Below are positions 7,189 to 11,438 of a stretch of 11,438 bases of DNA, in pieces. The stretch lies in NCBI GenBank assembly GCA_903933475.1, contig CAIZKE010000221.1:1-11438 (forward strand), in the 5' to 3' direction. Each line of letters starts with the position of its first letter. Position 1 is the first letter of the stretch. The position numbers were made by a program, and so were the translations under genes. The notes under the pieces are model-generated. The model was not told the origin of the DNA. It saw only the letters and a program-made list of their open reading frames with translations, and did no database searches. Source of the DNA: an uncultured Alphaproteobacteria bacterium. GTDB taxonomy: Bacteria; Pseudomonadota; Alphaproteobacteria; Caulobacterales; Caulobacteraceae.

Positions 7189-7239
7189 CTGCGGGGTCGG
7201 GTCCTTTTCGCCGGTCCTTTAGTCCAAGATAACCCTAGT

Positions 7240-7275
7240 CGCCCCGATCCGTGGCCTCAATGGGGCGGACGGATC
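7240..7275. repeat. Two interleaved inverted repeats between pseC and chvI
   Basis: On the plus strand the order is CGCCCC (7240-7245), GATCCGT (7246-7252), a 9-base spacer, GGGGCG (7262-7267), one base, then ACGGATC (7269-7275). CGCCCC pairs perfectly with GGGGCG and GATCCGT with ACGGATC, so the arms alternate A-B-A'-B'. In RNA this allows either of two exclusive hairpins, or an H-type pseudoknot. It begins at the pseC stop codon and lies about 50 bases upstream of the chvI ATG. No U-run follows on the minus strand, so a standard intrinsic terminator is not supported. It could end or stabilise the pseBC transcript, or be a protein-binding site in the chvI promoter. Confidence 0.5.
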
Positions 7276-8449
7276 AACCCAGGCCAAGGGCGCGGGCCAG
7301 GGCGTCCACCGCCCGGTCGACGTCGGTGTCTGCCATGGTGGGGAAGAGGGGAAGCGAAAGGGCGCTCCGGTACCAGGACGCAGCCCCGGGAAGGTCCGGG
7401 GGACCATATCGCTCCACGTAGTAGGGCTGGGCGCTGACGGGAATGTAGTGGACCTGGCTTCCCACGCCTTCCGCGCTCATGGCCTCGACCACTGCCCGGC
7501 GGTTGCGGCCCGTCGCCGGGAAGTCGATCCGGACCGTCAGCAGGTGCAGGACGGGGCGGCTCCAGGCCGGGCTGTCCGCGAGCTGGACCACGGGCGCCAG
7601 GGGCGCCAGACGCTCGGCGTAGCGGCGTGCCAGATCGCGGCGCCGGGCGGCGAACTGAGGCAGGCGCTTCAGCTGTGACTGGCCAAGGGCGCAGAGGATG
7701 TCCGGCAGGCGGTAGTTGAACCCGGGCTCGCGCATTTCATAGAGCCAGGGATCGCCCCCTGCCGGCCGCTCCATGCCGTGACTGCGAAGCCGGCGCATCC
7801 GTCCGGCCAGGTCTGCATCCCGGGTGGTGATCATGCCGCCCTCGCCCGTGGCGATGGTCTTGACCGGGTGGAAGGAGAAGGTGGCGGCGGAGGACCGCAG
7901 GCCGGACCCGACAGGTTCGGGGCCCTGCCCGAAGTCCGCCGTGGAGCCCAGGGCGTGGGGCGCGTCTTCCACTAGGACGGCACCGGAGGCGGAGGCGACC
8001 GCCCCCAGGCCCGGAAGGTCCGCGACATCGCCCCTCAGGTGGACCGGGATCACGGCCCTCAGGGGCCCGGGCCCGGGCCCGGCCCGGTCCAGGGCCTCGG
8101 CGAGTGTCTTTGGCGTCATCAGGCCAGTGGCAGGGTCAACGTCGGTGAAGATCACTTCCCCGCCGACGAACCGGACGCTGTTGGCGGTGGACAGGAAGGT
8201 GGTCGCGGGCACAGCCACCCGGTCGCCGGGACCGATGTCGAGCCCCAGCATGGCGAGGTGAAGGGCCGCTGTGCCGTTGGAGCAGGCCACGGCGAAGGGT
8301 GCCTCCACCGCGGCGGCGAAGGCCTGCTCAAAGGCCTCGACCCCGGGGCCTGTCGTCAGGAAGTCGGATCTCAGGGCCTCGGCCACGGCCGCGATGTCGG
8401 ACTCGTCGATGTCCTGGCGGCCATAGGGCAGGAAGGCCCTGGAGGTCAT
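7274..8449 (-). CDS. pseC: UDP-4-amino-4,6-dideoxy-N-acetyl-beta-L-altrosamine transaminase (PseC/FlmB)
   Basis: PLP-dependent sugar aminotransferase of the DegT/DnrJ/EryC1 family, 391 residues. PseC transfers an amino group to C4 of the PseB product in cytoplasmic pseudaminic-acid synthesis; the Caulobacter counterpart is FlmB, needed for flagellin modification. Seen: PYGRQDIDESDI at the N-terminus, SNGTAALHLA (58-67), the PLP-contact segment VEDAPHALGS (160-169) with Asp162, the Schiff-base lysine Lys197 in FSFHPVKTIATGEGG, NYRLPDILCALGQSQL (245-260), and QVHYIPVSAQPYY (332-344), which is characteristic of PseC. The ATG at 8449 lies one base after the pseB stop, indicating translational coupling; the open frame extends 73 codons further but there only shadows pseB. 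A short GPGPGP run at 124-129 comes from a GGGCCC tandem repeat. The other Pse genes (H, G, I, F) are not in the window. Confidence 0.93.
   Translation of the reverse strand: MTSRAFLPYGRQDIDESDIAAVAEALRSDFLTTGPGVEAFEQAFAAAVEAPFAVACSNGTAALHLAMLGLDIGPGDRVAVPATTFLSTANSVRFVGGEVIFTDVDPATGLMTPKTLAEALDRAGPGPGPLRAVIPVHLRGDVADLPGLGAVASASGAVLVEDAPHALGSTADFGQGPEPVGSGLRSSAATFSFHPVKTIATGEGGMITTRDADLAGRMRRLRSHGMERPAGGDPWLYEMREPGFNYRLPDILCALGQSQLKRLPQFAARRRDLARRYAERLAPLAPVVQLADSPAWSRPVLHLLTVRIDFPATGRNRRAVVEAMSAEGVGSQVHYIPVSAQPYYVERYGPPDLPGAASWYRSALSLPLFPTMADTDVDRAVDALARALGLG
8063..8085. repeat. Tandem GGGCCC hexamer repeat inside pseC
   Basis: Three full GGGCCC units (8063-8080) are followed by a GGCCC remnant (8081-8085). 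In the pseC frame this encodes alternating Gly and Pro around residues 124-129, in the stretch before the RAVIPVHLRGD strand. The length suggests slippage during replication within a tolerant surface loop; no function is implied. Confidence 0.7.
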
Positions 8450-8450
8450 C

Positions 8451-9509
8451 TCAGGCTCCGGCGGGCGCGGGCATGGCGCTGGCCCCTGGACCGGCCAGGA
8501 AGCGGAGGAGGCCCTCGTGGGACAGCCATTCCTCATTGGTGTCGCTGGCGTAGGAAAAGCCTTCTGGAACCTGGGGATGGGCGCCGGCGAAAGACTCCCG
8601 CGAGAACTCCACGAAGGCCGGCTCGATGGCGTATCGGTCGCCGAGGTCGACGACATGCCGGGCGTCATCCACGGAGATCATCATCTCGTGGAGCTTCTCT
8701 CCTGGCCGGATGCCGATGACCCGGATCGGCAGGCCGGGTGCCAGGGCTTCGGCCAGGTCGGTCATCTTCATCGAGGGGATCTTCGGCACGAAGATTTCCC
8801 CGCCCCGCATGATGGACAGGGAGGAGAGGACGAAGTCGACCCCCTGGCCCAGGGTGATCCAGAAGCGCGTCATGCGCGGGTCGGTAATCGGCAGATCCCG
8901 GGCGCCCTGGGCGATCAGGCGCTGGAACAGGGGCGCCACCGAGCCTCTCGAGCCGACAACGTTCCCATACCGGACCACGGCGAAGCGGGCGCCGATGTCG
9001 CCGGACAGGTTGTTAGCCGCCACGAAGGTCTTGTCCGAGGCCAGCTTGGTGGCCCCATACAGGTTGGCGGGGTTGCAGGCCTTGTCGGTGGACAGGGCGA
9101 TGACCTTCTTCACCCGGTTTGCCAGGGCTGCCCAGACGATGTTCTCCGCCCCCAGGACGTTGGTCTGGATGAATTCCGAAGGGTTGTACTCAGCGGCGGG
9201 CACCTGCTTGAGGGCGGCGGCGTGCACCACCACGTCCACCCCGCGGAGGGCCAGGGTCAGCCGTTGGCGGTCGCGGACGTCACCCAGGAAGAACCGCATG
9301 CGGCTCATCTGCTCGGGGGAGAACCGCTCGGCCATGTCGACCTGCATTTCGTGCTGCTTCAGCTCGTCCCGGGAAAAGACGATCAGCTTGCGCGGCTCGG
9401 CCCGGCTGAGCACGGTATCGATGAAGCGGCGGCCGAAGGATCCGGTCCCGCCGGTCACGAGGACGGTCTTGCCCTCCAGTTCGCCGACATCTGTGGAGAA
9501 ACGGTTCAA
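8451..9509 (-). CDS. pseB: UDP-N-acetylglucosamine 4,6-dehydratase, inverting (PseB/FlmA)
   Basis: Short-chain dehydratase of 352 residues that converts UDP-GlcNAc into the 4-keto-6-deoxy L-arabino sugar nucleotide, the first step toward pseudaminic acid; FlmA in Caulobacter. Seen: the NADP-binding loop TGGTGSFG (19-26); FSRDELKQHEM (45-55), typical of PseB/FlaA1; HAAALKQVPAAEYNP (96-110); the catalytic STDKA (140-144) with Asp142 and Lys143; YGATK (151-155), the Tyr-x3-Lys pair; RYGNVVGSRGSV (180-191); and RPGEKLHEMM (268-277). The start is an uncommon TTG at 9509, chosen because a GGAGA box lies 6 bases upstream, there is no in-frame ATG before the dinucleotide-binding loop, and the resulting N-terminus (about 18 residues before the glycine loop) is normal. 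The C-terminal 12 residues are Ala/Pro-rich. It is followed by pseC after 1 base. Confidence 0.95.
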   Translation of the reverse strand: MNRFSTDVGELEGKTVLVTGGTGSFGRRFIDTVLSRAEPRKLIVFSRDELKQHEMQVDMAERFSPEQMSRMRFFLGDVRDRQRLTLALRGVDVVVHAAALKQVPAAEYNPSEFIQTNVLGAENIVWAALANRVKKVIALSTDKACNPANLYGATKLASDKTFVAANNLSGDIGARFAVVRYGNVVGSRGSVAPLFQRLIAQGARDLPITDPRMTRFWITLGQGVDFVLSSLSIMRGGEIFVPKIPSMKMTDLAEALAPGLPIRVIGIRPGEKLHEMMISVDDARHVVDLGDRYAIEPAFVEFSRESFAGAHPQVPEGFSYASDTNEEWLSHEGLLRFLAGPGASAMPAPAGA

Positions 9510-9515
9510 CTCAGG

Positions 9516-9520
9516 TCTCC
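9516..9520 (-). promoter_or_regulatory. Ribosome-binding site that sets the TTG start of pseB
   Basis: The minus strand reads GGAGA, then six bases (CCTGAG), then TTG at 9509. The spacing is near ideal and no ATG or GTG in this frame lies close by, so this box is the main argument for a TTG start. Confidence 0.6.
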
Positions 9521-9600
9521 GAGCGGATTCTTGATACCTTCGTAGCCTGCGCCGCGTCCGGTAAAGAGATCGCTAACCATAATCGGTAAGACATGACGGC

Positions 9601-9999
9601 ATGAACCGCCGACACCTCCTCAGCCTTCTGCCCCTTGTCGCAGCCTCCCCGGCCCTGGCGGCGGGGGGCGGGTCCGCAATTGGTGCCAAACCGAAGCCCA
9701 CCTTCATCCGACTGCCCCTTGTCCAGGCCAACATCCTGCGCCGGAACCGCACCCGGGGGGTGATCTCACTGGAGAACGGCGTAGACGTAAAGGACCCCAA
9801 GCTCCAGGCCCGGATCAGCCAGATACAGCCCCGGCTCAGATCCGACATGGCGCGGCAGCTTGCGCTCTACACCTCAAACCTGGCACCCGGGCAGGCACCC
9901 GACCTCGACGTTCTGGCGCCCCTCCTGCAGAAGCAGGTGGACCTCAATGTCGGCGGACCCGGCGCGCGCCTGGTCCTGCTGAACGTCCTGATCAACTGA
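9601..9999 (+). CDS. Small exported protein with Tat-like signal, FliL-like C-terminal half
   Basis: A 132-residue protein I cannot name with certainty. The N-terminus MNRRHLLSLLPLVAASPALA has a twin arginine (Arg3, Arg4) before a hydrophobic stretch and an ALA-AGG cleavage site at about 20/21, so it is probably exported, perhaps by Tat. The mature part begins with a Gly/Lys/Pro-rich linker (21-33), then FIRLPLVQANILRRNRTRGVIS, a basic segment QPRLRSDMARQLALYTSNL (76-94) and a final hydrophobic strand ARLVLLNVLIN (122-132). The pattern of a beta strand, a helix with PRLRSDM (family: P.lRd.i), a basic/acidic amphipathic helix and a terminal LLNVLI strand loosely recalls the periplasmic domain of FliL; this is inference, and the FliL transmembrane helix is replaced by a signal peptide. 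It is divergent from pseB and overlaps the end of the convergent dehydratase gene by 8 bases. The ribosome-binding site (GGTAAGA) is weak and spaced about 10 bases away. Confidence 0.8.
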   Translation: MNRRHLLSLLPLVAASPALAAGGGSAIGAKPKPTFIRLPLVQANILRRNRTRGVISLENGVDVKDPKLQARISQIQPRLRSDMARQLALYTSNLAPGQAPDLDVLAPLLQKQVDLNVGGPGARLVLLNVLIN

Positions 10000-10297
10000 C
10001 CCCGAGATCGGCCGCCACGGCGTCCATGAAGGCAGCGAGTTCGACGTCGAGGCTGGTGACGCCCGCAGCGTCATGGGTGGTGAGGGTAACCTCGACCCGG
10101 TTCCAGACATTCGCCCATTCGGGATGGTGATCCATCCGCTCGGCCTTCAGGGCGACCCGGGTCATGAAGGCGAAGGCGGCGTTGAAGTCCGCGAAGACAA
10201 AGGTCCGCGAGATGGCGTCCCGGTCGCCCGGCAGGTCCCCCCACAGGGGCAGCTTCTCGAGGGCGTCGATGGCGCCGATCCGCACCCGGGAGGTCAC
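9992..10297 (-). CDS. Pterin-4a-carbinolamine dehydratase family protein
   Basis: A 101-residue cytoplasmic enzyme of the PCD/DCoH family (bacterial PhhB), which dehydrates 4a-hydroxytetrahydrobiopterin made by aromatic amino acid hydroxylases or assists in pterin recycling. Seen: ISRTFVFADFNAAFAFM (29-45), ERMDHHPEWANVWNRVEV (53-70) with catalytic His57, His58 and Pro59, and THDAAGVTSLDVELA (74-88), the family's THDxGGLTxxD motif with Ala in place of the first Gly. The start is a GTG at 10297 that overlaps the upstream HAD stop as GTGA; a perfect GGAGGT lies 5 bases before it, inside the HAD gene. A longer frame upstream only shadows the HAD gene. Its end overlaps that of the plus-strand exported protein gene. 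No phenylalanine hydroxylase gene is nearby, so the pathway partner is unknown. Confidence 0.93.
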   Translation of the reverse strand: MTSRVRIGAIDALEKLPLWGDLPGDRDAISRTFVFADFNAAFAFMTRVALKAERMDHHPEWANVWNRVEVTLTTHDAAGVTSLDVELAAFMDAVAADLGVS

Positions 10298-10941
10298 GCT
10301 GCACCTCCAAAGGTGAGCCCGGTGGCCTCGGCGAGTTCGGACAGGGCCTGGGCCTCGCTGACCACCTTGATGGCCCGCATGCCCAGGGCGGCGGCCGGCT
10401 TGCAGTTGATTCCCAGGTCGTCGAGGTAGACGCAGGCAGCGGGCTCGACCTCCAGCTGCTCGCACATCATCAAGTAGATCCGGGGGTCCGGCTTTCGCAC
10501 CCCCGCCTTCGAGCTTTCGATGATGGCGTGGAAGTGCGGCATGACCCGCCCCATTGCGGTCACCATGGTGGACTCCGAGCCCGGCGAGTGGCTGGAGGCC
10601 ATGTTGTTGGTGATGCAGCCCACCTTGAACCGCGCCTTGCAGGCCAGCAGGGCATCGACCATGGCCGGCCGCAGGTGACCCGACAGCAGGGGCAGGACCT
10701 CGCGCCCGGGCACCGGATGGCCAAGGGCTGAGCTCTCTTCATGGAACAGCCGGTCGAAGCCCGCCGAATCGACTTCGGCCCGCTCAAAGAGCGCCCAGGC
10801 GTTGGTGTCCGGATTGGTGGCGTTGACCGTCCGGATCAGGTCCCGGGGCAGGCCCTTCTCTGCCTCGTACCGATTGAAGGCCTCGAAGGGCGAAGAGGTG
10901 AAGACCCCGCCAAAATCCCAGATCACCGCCTCGACGCCCAT
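10294..10941 (-). CDS. HAD-superfamily phosphatase, subfamily IA (sEH N-domain / ACAD10-like)
   Basis: A 215-residue cytoplasmic HAD hydrolase. Motif I is VIWDFGGVF with nucleophile Asp9; the +2 position is Gly11, not the usual Asp acid/base. That variant (DFGGV) is common in the group related to the N-terminal domain of soluble epoxide hydrolase. Motif II is ITNN with Thr111, motif III is VRKPDPRIY with Lys150, and motif IV is YLDDLGINC with Asp174/Asp175. The cap is the helical insert after motif I (about 15-90). The ATG at 10941 follows a strong GGAGGGAG box; a start 20 codons upstream would place extra residues before the first strand, which the family does not have. Its stop overlaps the dehydratase start. 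The substrate cannot be predicted; homologues include phosphatases and proteins of unclear activity. Confidence 0.9.
   Translation of the reverse strand: MGVEAVIWDFGGVFTSSPFEAFNRYEAEKGLPRDLIRTVNATNPDTNAWALFERAEVDSAGFDRLFHEESSALGHPVPGREVLPLLSGHLRPAMVDALLACKARFKVGCITNNMASSHSPGSESTMVTAMGRVMPHFHAIIESSKAGVRKPDPRIYLMMCEQLEVEPAACVYLDDLGINCKPAAALGMRAIKVVSEAQALSELAEATGLTFGGAA
10303..10308 (-). promoter_or_regulatory. Consensus ribosome-binding site for the dehydratase GTG start
   Basis: GGAGGT on the minus strand lies 5 bases upstream of the GTG at 10297 and inside the last codons of the HAD gene. It fixes the start against a much longer open frame and shows that the downstream gene is translated from its own strong site. 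Confidence 0.8.
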
Positions 10942-11013
10942 GCTGCTCCCTCCGAAAATCACGCCGCCCAAGCTAGGGCGTTTCCGACTTGAGGGGAACA
11001 CGCCGCAGGGTGC

Positions 11014-11019
11014 TAGTGT
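11014..11019 (+). promoter_or_regulatory. Candidate -10 box for the DUF3445 gene, possibly a leaderless transcript
   Basis: TAGTGT lies 8 bases before the ATG at 11028, so a start point 7-9 bases downstream of the box would fall on or next to the ATG. TTGAGG at 10989-10994 could be the -35 box, but the 19-base spacer is long. The 86 bases between the HAD and DUF3445 starts must also hold the HAD promoter on the other strand; a CGCCC/GGGCG inverted repeat with a 6-base centre (10965-10980) sits in it. Confidence 0.3.
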
Positions 11020-11027
11020 CCGACCTC

Positions 11028-11438
11028 ATGCCCTCGCCGTCCGCGCCTCGCTTTTCCGATCCACCCTGGGCAGGTCCGCCCGGTTTCGCCATCGGCCTGA
11101 AGCGGATCGCGCCCGAAGCCTGGCTGGAGGGCGGCGAGGCGCGGCCCTGGGCGCGCAAGGATCGTCTCTACCGCGCCGTTCCGGACAAGGTCTGGGGCGA
11201 GACGCAGGGCTCGCGTTCCGGCCAGGCCGAGGCGGCCGGCCTGGTCGCCGCCTTCCTTGGACTGCGCGCCCGCGCCGACCACCGCCCGCCCCTCCTGGCC
11301 GCCGCCCGGAGGGTCCCGGATGATCTGGTGCTGATGGAGCGGCGGGCGGGCGACTGGGCGGTCTCGGCCCTGAGCCTGAGCGCCGGATCCTTCTTCACCG
11401 CCGACGAGGCACTCGGAAAGCGGCTGGAGGCCCTTCAC
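11028..11438 (+). CDS. DUF3445 / heme-dependent oxidative N-demethylase family protein, 3' end missing (partial)
   Basis: The frame is open from the ATG to the window edge (137 codons), so only the N-terminal part is seen. The layout matches DUF3445 (HODM alpha-subunit-like) proteins: an N-terminal FAIGLKRIAPEAWLE (18-32), then WARKDRLYRAVPDKVW (41-56), like the family's K..LL segment, and PDDLVLMER (97-105) followed by LSLSAGSFFTADEALGKRLEALH (115-137), which resembles the family's FPS.W...EK.G..L..IH region. Characterised members bind heme and oxidatively remove methyl groups from amines; function here is by family only. An alternative GTG start at 11016 has an AGGG box 5 bases upstream and would add four residues, whereas the ATG fits a leaderless start. 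The gene is divergent from the HAD gene. Confidence 0.75.
   Translation, partial: MPSPSAPRFSDPPWAGPPGFAIGLKRIAPEAWLEGGEARPWARKDRLYRAVPDKVWGETQGSRSGQAEAAGLVAAFLGLRARADHRPPLLAAARRVPDDLVLMERRAGDWAVSALSLSAGSFFTADEALGKRLEALH

Noticed and set aside
7189..7239. Search for the chvI promoter and a ChvI autoregulatory box.
   Set aside because: TTATCT and ACTAAAG elements are present, but no -35 hexamer lies at a suitable distance, and I cannot recall the ChvI box with enough certainty to call one.
9572..9590. CTAACCATAATCGGTAAG upstream of the exported protein gene, considered as a CtrA site or palindrome.
   Set aside because: It differs from the CtrA TTAACCAT half-site and from TTAA-N7-TTAA spacing, and the inverted repeat has a mismatch in each arm pair. 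Support is too weak to list.
9593..9604. Three-codon mini-ORF (ATG ACG GCA TGA) whose stop overlaps the ATG at 9601.
   Set aside because: A leader-peptide role is possible, but the mini-ORF has no ribosome-binding site of its own that is better than that of the main gene, and such short frames arise by chance.
11013..11438. Minus-strand open frame at the right edge.
   Set aside because: The plus-strand frame matches the DUF3445 family from its N-terminus onward, and the minus frame shows no motif.

Overview
The window is GC-rich, densely packed chromosomal DNA that looks alphaproteobacterial and most like Caulobacterales (Caulobacter, Phenylobacterium, Brevundimonas and relatives). Three things point there: a ChvI-ChvG two-component system followed by a short HprK, a mannose-type EIIA and HPr, with ahcY close by; flmA/flmB-type (pseB/pseC) genes just upstream of chvI; and nearly gap-free gene spacing. 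It reads as conserved core chromosome. I see no phage genes, insertion sequences, CRISPR arrays, tRNAs or rRNAs, and no intergenic stretch longer than 100 bases.

Layout from low to high coordinates: (1) a partial pyridoxal-kinase gene and ahcY, both on the minus strand, with a probable promoter and a 20-bp palindromic operator upstream of ahcY; (2) a minus-strand run, transcribed from 7188 down to 2308: chvI, chvG, hprK, EIIA, HPr and a CYTH-CHAD protein. Junctions are overlaps or gaps of 10 to 19 bases, so this is very probably one operon; (3) pseC and pseB, also on the minus strand, separated by 1 base, for the first two steps of pseudaminic-acid synthesis; (4) a small exported protein on the plus strand, divergent from pseB, whose end overlaps by 8 bases a convergent pterin-carbinolamine dehydratase gene; (5) that dehydratase gene overlaps the end of a HAD-family phosphatase gene; (6) a divergent plus-strand gene of the DUF3445 / heme-dependent oxidative N-demethylase family runs off the right edge.

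How the genes work together: ChvG/ChvI is an envelope-stress and acid-responsive sensor/regulator pair. HprK, EIIA and HPr form a regulatory phosphotransfer branch with no sugar permease and no enzyme I in the window. The CYTH-CHAD protein behind HPr adds a polyphosphate or triphosphate theme. AhcY clears S-adenosylhomocysteine and appears to have its own promoter, with a palindrome resembling sites of SAH-responsive ArsR-family (SahR-type) regulators. PseB/PseC feed flagellin glycosylation in Caulobacter-like bacteria, and the small exported protein beside them has a C-terminal half that loosely recalls FliL.

Many start sites were moved inward from the longest open frame, using ribosome-binding sites, family N-termini and neighbour spacing; the reasons are given per gene. 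I found no convincing undescribed system. The best leads are the ahcY operator, the CYTH-CHAD gene inside the PTS operon, an interleaved pair of inverted repeats between pseC and chvI, and the small exported FliL-like protein.
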